Under the pieces are notes generated by a model that had not been told where the DNA came from, searched no databases, and worked only from the letters and a program-made list of their open reading frames with translations. Below, piece by piece: positions 44,817-53,576 of a stretch of DNA of 64,000 bases (position 1 is its first letter; the number at the start of each line of letters is the position of its first letter). Origin of the DNA: Lautropia sp. (GTDB taxonomy: Bacteria > Pseudomonadota > Gammaproteobacteria > Burkholderiales > Burkholderiaceae_E); NCBI GenBank assembly GCA_030527825.1, contig JAUNAC010000001.1:1203464-1267463 (forward strand). Reading direction: 5' to 3'. A program made the translations under genes and the position numbers.

Positions 44817-46152
44817 GCACCTGATCACAATCCTGTTTGGCACTTTTCTGGTGCTGCTGACAATTGGCGCACCCATCACCGTGTCGTTGGCTGTGGCAGC
44901 GCTGGTATCGTTTTTCGTGCTGGAGATTGATCCAGTACAGATGGTGCAAATCGCCTATTCATCGGTCGGCTCGTTTCCATTGATGGCATTGCCCGCGTTT
45001 GTGCTGGCCGGGGCTTTGATGGAGGCAGCAGGCGTTTCACGACGGCTTGTCGATATTGCCGAGGCATTGGCCGGGCCGGTAACCGGAGGACTGGGTATGG
45101 CTACCGTACTGGCCTGCGTGTTCTTTGGTGCCATTTCTGGATCCGGGCCAGCCACAACAGCCGCCGTGGGCATGTTGATGATTCCGGCCATGAGTCGGCG
45201 TGGCTATGACAAAGGATATGCGGGCGCCGTCACGGCTGCATCTGGCGGCATTGGCATCATTATCCCGCCATCGATTCCGATGGTGATTTTTGGGGTTTCC
45301 GCCATGGGGCTGCAGGTTCCGGAAGAGGCCATTGAGCTGCATGGAGATTTTGCCAGTGTCTCCATTCCGAAGCTGTTCGTGGCTGGTGTGATCCCAGGCA
45401 TCGTGATGGCGGCAGCATTGATGTTGATGAATTACCTCATCTCACGCAGGCGGGGCTATAAAGGGCTCACCGAGACCTGGAGCTATGCGGATATTGGCGC
45501 ATCGCTTCGTCGAGGGGTCTGGTCTTTGGCAGCTCCCTTCATTATCCTGGGGGGAATTTATTCAGGGACATTCACGCCGACCGAGTCCGCGGTGGTCGCA
45601 ATCGCCTATACCATCCTGGTTGGTTTCCTGCTGCATCGGGAGTTGAACCTGCGGAAATTGATCGATGCGTTGCGCGCCACGACCTGGATAACCGGGCGGG
45701 TGCTGCTGATCCTTTTTGCCGCTACGGTATTTGGTCGGCTGCTCGTGGAGCAGGAGATTCCAGCTGTACTGGCCGAACGTCTTCTGGGCATGACGAATAA
45801 TCTGAATCTGGTCTGGTTGCTTCTGATCGCTTTGCTCCTGTTCGTGGGCATGTTTATGGAAACGCTGGCTGCGATCATGATTCTTGTGCCGGTTCTGATG
45901 CCGATCATGTACATGCTGGGGGCAGATCCGACACATGTCGGCATCGTGGTTATCTGCGCGTTGTCCATTGGATTCCAGACGCCGCCACTGGGAGAAAACC
46001 TCTTCGTTGCCTCCGGCATCAGCGGCATGACGGTCGAGCAGATCGTGGTCAAAGTGATCCCGTTCACGCTGATCAGCGTGGTGGCTTTGCTGATTATTGC
46101 CTACCTGCCGAGGCTGTCTCTCTGGCTGCCGTCGCTGACGGGTTATGGCTGA
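44809..46152 (+). CDS. tauM: TRAP transporter large permease subunit (DctM family; TauM)
   Basis: 447 residues, about twelve helices forming the ion-coupled permease. DctM landmarks: SFPLMALPAFVLAGALMEAAGVSRRLVDIAEAL, ACVFFGAISGSGPATTAAVG, ASGGIGIIIPPSIPMVIFGV, GTFTPTESAVVAIAYTILVG and GMFMETLAAIMILVPVLMPI. It completes the tauKLM uptake system. The convergent EamA gene ends 109 bp away with no clear terminator between. Confidence 0.9.
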   Translation: MDEHLITILFGTFLVLLTIGAPITVSLAVAALVSFFVLEIDPVQMVQIAYSSVGSFPLMALPAFVLAGALMEAAGVSRRLVDIAEALAGPVTGGLGMATVLACVFFGAISGSGPATTAAVGMLMIPAMSRRGYDKGYAGAVTAASGGIGIIIPPSIPMVIFGVSAMGLQVPEEAIELHGDFASVSIPKLFVAGVIPGIVMAAALMLMNYLISRRRGYKGLTETWSYADIGASLRRGVWSLAAPFIILGGIYSGTFTPTESAVVAIAYTILVGFLLHRELNLRKLIDALRATTWITGRVLLILFAATVFGRLLVEQEIPAVLAERLLGMTNNLNLVWLLLIALLLFVGMFMETLAAIMILVPVLMPIMYMLGADPTHVGIVVICALSIGFQTPPLGENLFVASGISGMTVEQIVVKVIPFTLISVVALLIIAYLPRLSLWLPSLTGYG

Positions 46153-46261
46153 TCGTGTCTGGCCGTCGCAGCACTCGGGGCGCTTTCCGGGAGCAGGAGA
46201 TGCGTCATCGGAGCGTCCTTCGTCCGAGGTCAGTTCATGGTCGCTGGGCACCCAGGGACGG

Positions 46262-47167
46262 TCAGTCCTGTTTGTGGGCCTGACGACCAAGGTGTTTCAG
46301 CAGCATGCCGCCGAACATGTTGACGGCCAGGCCCAGGATGATTAGGGCGGTTGCGAGCAGTTTCCAGCGCTGCATGGGCTCCCCAAGGAGCAGGGCAGAG
46401 CTGCCCATACCAACGATCGGGACGAGCAGGGTGAGGGGGGCTACCATGGGAACAGGGTAGTGTCTGAGCAGGAAGTTCCACAGCGAATAACCGACCAGCG
46501 TGGAGGCGTAGCCGAGATAGGCTACAGAGCCTACCGTGGTCCAATCTGCTTGCTGCATGGCGTTACCGATTCGTGTGGGGCCCTCCAGCAGCAATGACAT
46601 CAGCAGGATGACAGGGGCGGCTGCCAGCGCTCCCCAGGCGACCAGTGCAAGTGCATCGATCTGTACCTTGAAGCCCTTGGAGATGATGTTGCCGCCTGCC
46701 CAGGAACAGGCAGCGAGCAACATCAGGAACAGCCCGGGCAGGGGCATATCACCGCCCAGGTTGCAGGCAATCACGACAAGGCCCGAGAACGCCACCATGG
46801 CACCCATGGCCTGTGTGCGGGATGGACGGTCTCCCAGCAGCAGGGCGCCCAATGCAATAGTGATGAATGCCTGAACCTGCAGGACGACGGAAGCCAGACC
46901 TGGCGAGACGCCGAGGTGCATCGCACTGAACAGGAATCCGAACTGGCAGGCAAAGTTTGCCACCCCATAGGCGATGACCTGGTACCACGGCAGCGGGGGG
47001 GGCCGAAGGAAAAAAATGGCCGGTACAGCGCAGAACAGAAAGCGCAGAAAGGTCAGGAAAATGGGAGGCAGTGTCTCCAGACCCAGCCGGATGGCCACAA
47101 ACGTGCACCCCCACACCAGCACGATGCAGGCGGCGATGAGATGGTGAAGGGGATGGAAGCGGTTCAT
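46262..47167 (-). CDS. EamA/DMT-family inner-membrane transporter
   Basis: 301 residues with ten hydrophobic helices in two EamA repeats. WGCTFVAIRLGLETLPPIFLTFLRFL opens the first repeat; the second includes SWAGGNIISKG and STLVGYSLWNFLLRHYPVPMVAPLTLLVPIVG. EamA itself exports O-acetylserine and cysteine, and this sequence is close to that branch, but substrates in the family vary. Position next to a sulfonate cluster is suggestive only. It is transcribed divergently from the first TonB receptor. Confidence 0.85.
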   Translation of the reverse strand: MNRFHPLHHLIAACIVLVWGCTFVAIRLGLETLPPIFLTFLRFLFCAVPAIFFLRPPPLPWYQVIAYGVANFACQFGFLFSAMHLGVSPGLASVVLQVQAFITIALGALLLGDRPSRTQAMGAMVAFSGLVVIACNLGGDMPLPGLFLMLLAACSWAGGNIISKGFKVQIDALALVAWGALAAAPVILLMSLLLEGPTRIGNAMQQADWTTVGSVAYLGYASTLVGYSLWNFLLRHYPVPMVAPLTLLVPIVGMGSSALLLGEPMQRWKLLATALIILGLAVNMFGGMLLKHLGRQAHKQD

Positions 47168-47371
47168 GGAATGAAAACACCAAGGCCGATGACCTGTGCC
47201 CAGTATAGCGATGGAAACAGCCTTTCATGATGGCTCACCATTGCGCCGTTCATGTCAATAGATATCAGTCCGGCGGCAAGAGACGCTGCCCGGACGGGTT
47301 TTTTGTATCCATTTCGGTACAGATTTCCAATAAATGGCATTTCTCGTCGCTATTCGAATGCGCAGAAGTAG

Positions 47372-47389
47372 AATGATAAAAGTAATACG
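47372..47389. promoter_or_regulatory. Weak Fur-box-like AT-rich site before the first TonB receptor
   Basis: AATGATAAAAGTAATACG partly matches the Fur pattern (first half well, second half poorly) and lies in an AT-rich tract 65-80 bp before the receptor start. Offered as a weak candidate; no other Fur-like site is evident in this 286-bp spacer. Confidence 0.25.
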
Positions 47390-47453
47390 TATATTTCCAT
47401 TAAAAATAACACGAACAGTGAAGTTCGCTCTCTCCTTTTCTCAAGGAATGTTC

Positions 47454-49682
47454 ATGGCGCTCCCGCCTTCTGGTTTCCCCCTTTCCCGTTCACTGGTTCG
47501 CTCCGGTATGCTGCTGTCACTGCTTGCGGCCGCGCCCATGGCTCAGGCTCAGCAGGCCGATGCGACGTTGGGTGATGTCGTCGTGGTAGGGCGGGTGAAG
47601 ACCGACAAGACCGAAAAGAGCAACTCTTACACCACGTCGCTGATGAGTACGACGACTGGCCTGGATCTGTCACCGCGAGAGACGCCGCAGTCGGTGAGCG
47701 TGGTTACCCGGAAGCAGATGAAGGATCAGGGCATCAACCGGCTTTCGGATGCGCTGAAGCAGACGACCGGGATCACGGTTCTGGAGGACTCGACACGGAC
47801 GCGTTTCCAGTCCCGCGGTTTCTACATCGACCAGATCGAAGAGGACGGTGTGGCAAGCCAGGTTCCTGGCTCGGCGTCCAATCCCTATCGCACCTCATCG
47901 ATGCTCACGGACATGGTCGTCTATGATCATGTGGAGGTACTTCGTGGGGCTGCCGGTCTGACGCAGGCCAATGGCGAACCGGGTGGCACCATCAACGTGG
48001 TGCGCAAGAAGCCCACGGCCAAGCTGCAGGCCAGCGCGCAGGCATCCGCGGCCCGGTGGGATGATTACCGGCTGGAAGGGGATGTGTCGGGACCGTTGAC
48101 TGCAGGCCGTTCGGTGCGCGGTCGCCTGGTGGCGGCCGGCGAGAAGAGCGCCTCCTTCAAGGATGTCGTGGACAATGATCTGGGGGTTGTCTATGGCGTG
48201 GTGGATGCCGATGTGGGCGAAGCCGGTTTGGTGACAGCAGGGGTTGTTTACCAGCGTATTCGTGATGTGCCTGATCCTTTCGGCGTGCCGATGGGGGTGG
48301 GGGTCACGGAACTGGGCCTGCCCCGTTCCACTTACCTGGGGGCCGACTGGAATCGGACCCTGAACACGAAGGTCAACCCTTTTGTTGAATTTGACTATTA
48401 CCTGAACGATGACTGGAAGTTCAACAGCAAGCTGAACCTGATCGACACCCGCATGGATCAGCGTTTTGCTGCATTGGCCAATGGCAGCCGATCCTTCACC
48501 GGCGTGGCGGCCGACGGTCTGCTGACTGGCAACAATATGCAGTACTACGACAACGACAGCAAGGAGCTGGCCTGGCAGGGACGTGCCACCGGCAAGTATG
48601 AACTGCTGGGTCGTAGCCATGACCTCTTCGTCACGCTGTCGCTCTCGCGTCAGGAGGAGGACTCCCACTGGCGCCGGGTGCTGGCCGGCAAAGCCTACAG
48701 CGTCTGGAACTTCGATCATTCCGCGCTGGTTCAGCCGAACTGGAACGACCAGAGCGCTCTGGATCTCGACGCCGATTTCCACAACGAGGTGAAGCAGCGT
48801 GGCCTGTCGCTGGGAACGCGCCTCAACCTGTCGGATGCCTGGCACTTGCTGGTGGGGGCTCGCTATGCCGGCGTGAAATCCAGTGGCAGCTACTATTACC
48901 GGCGCTTCAATGGCAAGGCCGACAACGATTATGGTGTCAATCGTGCGGTGGACAAGAAGAAGGTGACGCCCTACGCCGGGCTGACCTGGGATTTCAGCCC
49001 CGGCACCAGTGCCTATGCCAGCTGGACGGAGATCTTCAAGGTTCAGAGCAATGTGGATGCCGCCAACAATGTCCTGGATCCGGTCGTGGGCCACAACGTC
49101 GAGGTCGGAACCAAGTCGTCGTTTCTGGATGACCGGTTGAACCTGTCCTTCGCGGTGTTCCAGATCACCCAGAAGAACCGTGCCGTGAGCGTGCTGGGCA
49201 CCCGGTATTCCGTGGCGGAAGGCAAGGTCCGCAGCCGTGGCTTCGAGGTCGAGGCATCGGGCGAGCTGACGCCGGACTGGAACGTGTTCGCTGGCTATAC
49301 GTTTAACAACAGCAAGTATCTGGAGACTGAGAGCACGGTCTACGCTGCGGGCGAGAACTATAGCAAACACACGCCCAAGCACATGCTGCGGGCCTACAGC
49401 AGCTATCGCTTGCCCGGCGAACTGCGTCCCTGGTCGGTGGGGGCGGGGTTCTCTGTGCAGAGCAAGACCAACAGCCTGGGAGGCGTGCCGCAGGGCGGCT
49501 TCACCCTGTGGAATGCCAATGTCCATTACGACATCAACCGGAACTACCGCGTCAGCGTGGTGGGCAAGAATCTCACGGACAAGCGCTACTACGTCACCCA
49601 GAAGGTTCGCTACCCTGGCATCAACAACTTCTTCGGCGAGCCGCGCAGCCTGATGCTGCAGCTGTCGTGGACCATGAAATGA
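47454..49682 (+). CDS. TonB-dependent siderophore receptor
   Basis: 742 residues. Signal peptide to about residue 27 (AAAPMAQAQ), TonB box-like GDVVVVGR, plug domain (RETPQSVSVVTRKQM, QTTGITVLEDSTRTRFQSRGF, VEVLRGAAGLTQANGEPGGTINVVRKKP) and a 22-strand barrel ending in aromatic-rich MLQLSWTMK. The type resembles FhuE/FpvA-like hydroxamate or pyoverdine-type receptors, but without an N-terminal signalling domain, so it should not act as a surface signalling receptor. Ligand unknown. ATG 47454 preferred for AGGA six bases upstream. An antisense reading frame across it is a compositional shadow. Confidence 0.9.
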   Translation: MALPPSGFPLSRSLVRSGMLLSLLAAAPMAQAQQADATLGDVVVVGRVKTDKTEKSNSYTTSLMSTTTGLDLSPRETPQSVSVVTRKQMKDQGINRLSDALKQTTGITVLEDSTRTRFQSRGFYIDQIEEDGVASQVPGSASNPYRTSSMLTDMVVYDHVEVLRGAAGLTQANGEPGGTINVVRKKPTAKLQASAQASAARWDDYRLEGDVSGPLTAGRSVRGRLVAAGEKSASFKDVVDNDLGVVYGVVDADVGEAGLVTAGVVYQRIRDVPDPFGVPMGVGVTELGLPRSTYLGADWNRTLNTKVNPFVEFDYYLNDDWKFNSKLNLIDTRMDQRFAALANGSRSFTGVAADGLLTGNNMQYYDNDSKELAWQGRATGKYELLGRSHDLFVTLSLSRQEEDSHWRRVLAGKAYSVWNFDHSALVQPNWNDQSALDLDADFHNEVKQRGLSLGTRLNLSDAWHLLVGARYAGVKSSGSYYYRRFNGKADNDYGVNRAVDKKKVTPYAGLTWDFSPGTSAYASWTEIFKVQSNVDAANNVLDPVVGHNVEVGTKSSFLDDRLNLSFAVFQITQKNRAVSVLGTRYSVAEGKVRSRGFEVEASGELTPDWNVFAGYTFNNSKYLETESTVYAAGENYSKHTPKHMLRAYSSYRLPGELRPWSVGAGFSVQSKTNSLGGVPQGGFTLWNANVHYDINRNYRVSVVGKNLTDKRYYVTQKVRYPGINNFFGEPRSLMLQLSWTMK

Positions 49683-49841
49683 TCTGAAAGCCTCATGGTG
49701 GGCTGCCGTGGATCCCTTGGAAAATGTCGAGGGATGGGAAGGCTCCGTCGTGCATCGTGTTGATCGAACGCGGAAGGGTGGATTGCTCCCCGTCCGCGGA
49801 TCGTTCCCCGCACAGAAGTTGAATGAGATGTGCTTGCGACT

Positions 49842-49860
49842 GATAATGATTGTTATGTAT
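49842..49860. promoter_or_regulatory. Fur-box candidate upstream of the second TonB receptor
   Basis: GATAATGATTGTTATGTAT matches the Fur consensus at 12 of 19 positions, with a perfect GATAATGAT half and symmetric ATAA/TTAT ends. It lies about 200 bp before the receptor start in a 378-bp spacer whose other visible structure is a small hairpin at 49974-49989. This fits iron repression of the receptor. Confidence 0.5.
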
Positions 49861-49973
49861 GATATACCCCTCTGATTGAATGCAGCGGGGTTCTGCAATG
49901 GCAGCCTATTCCGCTGCCCATGCCGAGCATAGAAGCACATTATCGAGATCATGGCCTCTGGTAGGCGTGGAAC

Positions 49974-49989
49974 ACCGGCGAATGCCGGT
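49974..49989 (+). other. Small hairpin in the leader of the second TonB receptor
   Basis: ACCGGC and GCCGGT flank a 4-base GAAT loop and are followed by TCGTTTT. It is 72 bp before the start codon and could be a weak attenuator or a chance leader structure. Confidence 0.25.
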
Positions 49990-50060
49990 TCGTTTTCGTG
50001 CCGCCTGTGGGCGGTGCGGATAAAAGTATCGTTCGTACCCTTATCAAGGCAGGATTGCCC

Positions 50061-52409
50061 ATGAATCATCAACCTGTGATGCGTCGTATATCAGCCCATT
50101 TGTTCTTGTCTGGAAAGTGTTCCCTGGCCTTGCGCCTGTCACCTGGCAATGCGGTAGCCGCGGCCTTGCTGACCGTGCCTCTTCTGGTGCTTGCGGACAC
50201 GGGCTTGGCTGCGGAGCGGCAGCCTGATGGCAGATACCGTCTCACGCAGGTAGCGCCATCAGACGCGGAGGAGGCAGGTTCTGCAGCCTCCGTCGCTTCG
50301 AAGGATAACGTCTTGACCGAGGTGCGGGTCAGAGCCAAGGCCGTGCGCTATGGTGAAGAGACCACCGCCTTGCCACGGGCCTATGCCGGAGGGCAGGTCG
50401 CACGTGGCTCGCGCGTAGGCATGCTCGGAAACATGGACTTCATGGAAACACCGTTTTCCACGACAGCCTACACTACAGAACATATCAACGATATCCAGGC
50501 GCGGGATATCGGCAGTGTGATTGGTGCCACCGATGCATCGGTGGCTGTCCCGCAATCGCCGGGCGTTGAAGAGTTTTTCATGGTGCGCGGCCTGGCCGTG
50601 AGGTCGTTGGATATCAGTTTCAATGGCTTGACCGGCATGGCACCTTTTCTCAGCAAGGCGACGGAGTTGGCCGAGCGTATCGAGGTACAGAAGGGGCCGT
50701 CGGCGATGCTCAGCGGGATGACACAGGCTGGCGGCGTAGGAGGCAGCATCAACATAGTGTCCAAGCGCGCAGGTGCGCAGGCGCTTTCGCGGCTGACAAC
50801 CAGCTATGACTCGGATGGCCAGCTGGGCGTGCATGCCGATATAGGACGGCGTTTTGGCGACAGGCAACAGTTTGGTGTTCGCTTCAACGGGGTCTATCGC
50901 AATGGTGATACGCCGGTTGACGATCAGCGTCACAAGGTGGCGCTCGGTGCACTGGGACTCGACTGGCGCGGTGACCATGTGCGTCTTTCGGCGGATATCT
51001 ATCGCCACCACGCCCGGCTGGATGGTGCCGATTTTCTGGGTATATCCAACATTGCCAGCGCTGTTACCCGTTTGCCCGATCCCTTCAAGGGGAAAACCAA
51101 TCTCTATGCGCCCTGGCAATTTGCCAACATTGCAAGTACGGGGGCCATGGTTCGTGCCGAATGGGACGTCACTGACCACGTGATGGCCTATGCCGCATAT
51201 GGTCGACGCAACAGCAGCCTGGATACGTTGTCGGGGAGTGCGACATTGCGCAATGATGCGGGCGATATCTCTGATGTCCTGACGCGTCGAATTCTTCCCC
51301 GCTCGCTCTATTCGGCCGAAGCCGGTGTGCAGGGCAGAGGCAGGACTGGCCCTGTCCGACATGAATGGGCGCTAGCTGCCACGACCTATCACAACGAAAC
51401 GAAACAGCGAAGCATCAGTGGTTCGACGCGCCCCGATTTGCTGCGACGCATCAATATCTACATGCCAGATTTTGGCGTGGCGCCTGATTTGTCAGGTTTT
51501 TCCACGAGCAACGTGCCATTGGAGTCGAGGGACATCCTGTCCAGTGTGGCGCTGGCCAATCGCATGTTCTTTCTTGACGAGCGCATGGAATTGACGCTGG
51601 GCATACGACGTCAGTTGATCAAGGCCATCAGATTCAACGCAGCCGGGGTTAGCCGGGTGACTTATGATCAGTCTGCCGTATCCCCTTCGGTGGCCCTGCT
51701 GTTCAAGGCGACTCCGCAGTTCTCCGTTTACGGCAACTACATTGAAGGACTGAATCAGGGCAGTACCGCTCCGGCGTCCGCAGCCAATGCCAACGAGGTG
51801 CAGTCGCCCTACAAAACAAAACAGTACGAGCTGGGCACCAAATACGACTTTGGCGATGTGGCTGCTACGGTCGCTCTATTCCAGATCACTCGGCCGACAT
51901 ACTATACCAGCACCCTCACCAACATCTTTGCTGCCAATGGCGAACAGCGCAACCGGGGCCTGGAGCTGAGTCTGTTTGGCCAGGCGACGCGTGGCCTGCG
52001 TCTGATGGGAGGAATGACACTTCTGGATGCCACGCAGCGCAATCAGCTGGTGGCTCGCAATAATGGCAATCAAGTTACGGGGGTACCACGGTTCGTGGCA
52101 CGCGGTGCTATCGAATATGATGTGACCGCGGTGCAGGGAATGACCTTGATGGGGCTTGCCAACTATGTTGGCCGGCGTTACGCAACGGATGACAATCGTC
52201 TGTCGCAGGCTGCCTATGCAACGGTTGACGTAGGTGCGCGCTATGCCATGCGTGTAGCAGGAAAGCCGGTGACCCTCCGTGCCAGTGTGAACAACCTGGG
52301 CAACGTGTCCTACTGGGCCGGATCCTCACGCGGAACTTCCGACTCTGGCTTATCGGGGGGGCTGGGGGCACCGCGCACGTTTGCACTCTCCGCATCGGTC
52401 GACTTTTAG
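50061..52409 (+). CDS. TonB-dependent siderophore-type receptor
   Basis: 782 residues. A long, basic N-terminus and a hydrophobic stretch (AVAAALLTVPLLVLADTGLAAE, cleavage near residue 50) precede a plug domain with METPFSTTAYTTEHINDIQ, IEVQKGPSAMLSGMTQAGGVGGSINIVSKR, then a barrel ending LSASVDF with terminal Phe, as needed for outer-membrane assembly. An upstream Fur-box candidate suggests iron control. ATG 50061 has GGCAGGA seven bases upstream; the frame opens earlier at 49998. The stop codon is TAG. Ligand not assignable. Convergent with pnuC across a 30-bp palindrome. Confidence 0.88.
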   Translation: MNHQPVMRRISAHLFLSGKCSLALRLSPGNAVAAALLTVPLLVLADTGLAAERQPDGRYRLTQVAPSDAEEAGSAASVASKDNVLTEVRVRAKAVRYGEETTALPRAYAGGQVARGSRVGMLGNMDFMETPFSTTAYTTEHINDIQARDIGSVIGATDASVAVPQSPGVEEFFMVRGLAVRSLDISFNGLTGMAPFLSKATELAERIEVQKGPSAMLSGMTQAGGVGGSINIVSKRAGAQALSRLTTSYDSDGQLGVHADIGRRFGDRQQFGVRFNGVYRNGDTPVDDQRHKVALGALGLDWRGDHVRLSADIYRHHARLDGADFLGISNIASAVTRLPDPFKGKTNLYAPWQFANIASTGAMVRAEWDVTDHVMAYAAYGRRNSSLDTLSGSATLRNDAGDISDVLTRRILPRSLYSAEAGVQGRGRTGPVRHEWALAATTYHNETKQRSISGSTRPDLLRRINIYMPDFGVAPDLSGFSTSNVPLESRDILSSVALANRMFFLDERMELTLGIRRQLIKAIRFNAAGVSRVTYDQSAVSPSVALLFKATPQFSVYGNYIEGLNQGSTAPASAANANEVQSPYKTKQYELGTKYDFGDVAATVALFQITRPTYYTSTLTNIFAANGEQRNRGLELSLFGQATRGLRLMGGMTLLDATQRNQLVARNNGNQVTGVPRFVARGAIEYDVTAVQGMTLMGLANYVGRRYATDDNRLSQAAYATVDVGARYAMRVAGKPVTLRASVNNLGNVSYWAGSSRGTSDSGLSGGLGAPRTFALSASVDF

Positions 52410-52463
52410 CCAGATCCCCCCCGTTTGGTCTGAACCGAGGGCCTTGGCAGGGGGCACCTGTCC

Positions 52464-52493
52464 GCCCCCTATCTGCTGCAGCAGATAGGGGGC
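52464..52493. terminator. 30-bp perfect palindrome between TonB receptor and pnuC
   Basis: The two 15-base arms (centre between 52478 and 52479; CCCCCTATCTG on the left, its complement on the right) are exactly complementary. Lying between convergent stop codons (52409 and 52531), it is best read as a bidirectional terminator, though there is no strong T run. Confidence 0.6.
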
Positions 52494-52530
52494 TGGCTCC
52501 AGAATACAGCGCATGTTGGCTGACGAGGTG

Positions 52531-53325
52531 TCAGCCTTCCTCTTCGAGGGAGGGCTTGAGTGCCGCGGTCCATCGATACCAGCCGAACGCGCTGTTGAGC
52601 GCGTAGACCCAGTACATGATCTGGATGTGTTCGTTGTTTTGCCACCATAAATAAATGCTGAAGATATTGGTGGCTATCCAGAATATCCATTGCTCCCGGT
52701 AGAGATTTGTCATGAGAATCTGGCCGACGACATTGGTGGCATCTGTCATGCTGTCCCTGAAAGGTCGGTGGCTGCCTACGCCCTGATAGGCAAACCCCAC
52801 ACTGATCCAGATGAACGATGTCAGGGCAAGATATTTAAACCAGTCGACGGCGCTGAGTGTTCTGGCTTCGAAACGTGTCTGCTTCCGGTGAGCCTGGCCA
52901 TTGATCCGGTTGGATAACCAGTTGTACAGCCCGATTGGCTGCATGATGAAAAAATAGGCACTGGTCAGCATTTCGCCATAGAAGGTTGCCTTGAATGAAA
53001 GTAGCAGATAGATGGCGGTATGGACAGCGCCGAACAGATAATTGCTGGCGCGACCTTCGGTCACCAATATGACGCATACAATACCGGTCCATGACGTCAG
53101 CATGCTGATCCAGTCGTGGCTTCCTGCTGGCTTGGCCAATTCGAGAACTATGGGTATACAGGAAAGTATGATCAGATATGCGGCTTGAAAAAGAGTTCGT
53201 CCAAGAAATATGTCAGCCCACAGCAGACGCAGGATGCCTTTCAGCCCATATGGTCTGGCCGCAGTCGCTATATTGCGAAAATTATTAAGAAAGCGTGATA
53301 GATGCCGTGATATATATGTTCTCAT
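52531..53325 (-). CDS. pnuC: Nicotinamide riboside/nicotinamide mononucleotide transporter family protein PnuC
   Basis: 264 residues, seven predicted helices. PnuC landmarks: SWTGIVCVILVTEGRASNYLFG, FIMQPIGLYNWL (substrate-site region), then NLYREQWIFWIATNIFSIYLWW and the C-terminal YWVYALNSAFGWYRW. PnuC takes up nicotinamide riboside by facilitated diffusion for NAD synthesis. An N-terminal extension of about 45 residues is longer than usual. The ATG overlaps the stop of a small upstream ORF as ATGA, suggesting coupling. No NAD kinase/NadR gene lies beside it. Confidence 0.9.
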   Translation of the reverse strand: MRTYISRHLSRFLNNFRNIATAARPYGLKGILRLLWADIFLGRTLFQAAYLIILSCIPIVLELAKPAGSHDWISMLTSWTGIVCVILVTEGRASNYLFGAVHTAIYLLLSFKATFYGEMLTSAYFFIMQPIGLYNWLSNRINGQAHRKQTRFEARTLSAVDWFKYLALTSFIWISVGFAYQGVGSHRPFRDSMTDATNVVGQILMTNLYREQWIFWIATNIFSIYLWWQNNEHIQIMYWVYALNSAFGWYRWTAALKPSLEEEG

Positions 53326-53476
53326 GATTTATCGTGGAGCGTGAATGACAACTGGCCTTGACCAGCCTGTTGCATAAAATATAAGGAATATCCTTTGTCA
53401 AAGTTCTGGATAAATACCTGACCGTGCTGCAGGTCGTTAAGGCGGCATTGTTCCCGTATGCCTGGTTTTTTTCCAT
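53322..53476 (-). CDS. Small ORF coupled to pnuC, readable only through a -1 shift at an A7 run
   Basis: ATG at 53476 has GGGAG eight bases upstream. Frame zero runs into pnuC and looks non-coding after a few residues. A -1 shift at A_AAA_AAC (complement of 53466-53472) yields a protein of about 51 residues ending GQGQLSFTLHDKS, whose TGA overlaps the pnuC ATG as ATGA. The shifted sequence (LNDLQHGQVFIQNFDKGYSL) looks like real coding sequence and faintly recalls HemP-type small proteins. Explanations are programmed frameshifting, a phase-variable A tract, or one missing A in the sequence. Alternatively translation starts at ATG 53513 in the shifted frame without a ribosome site. Confidence 0.4.
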
Positions 53477-53576
53477 GGGGGATTCTCCCTGCTGTTGTGG
53501 GTGACAATGCCATCGAAGCGCAGGGGGCGCGTCTTGAAATTCTCCGGGTGGTTTTCTGTCATTTAGATCAATCAAA

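Noticed and set aside
47895-50072. Long leftward open frame (725 codons) opposite the first TonB receptor
   Set aside because: It covers a clear receptor gene and the sequence is low-complexity antisense; no motif supports it.
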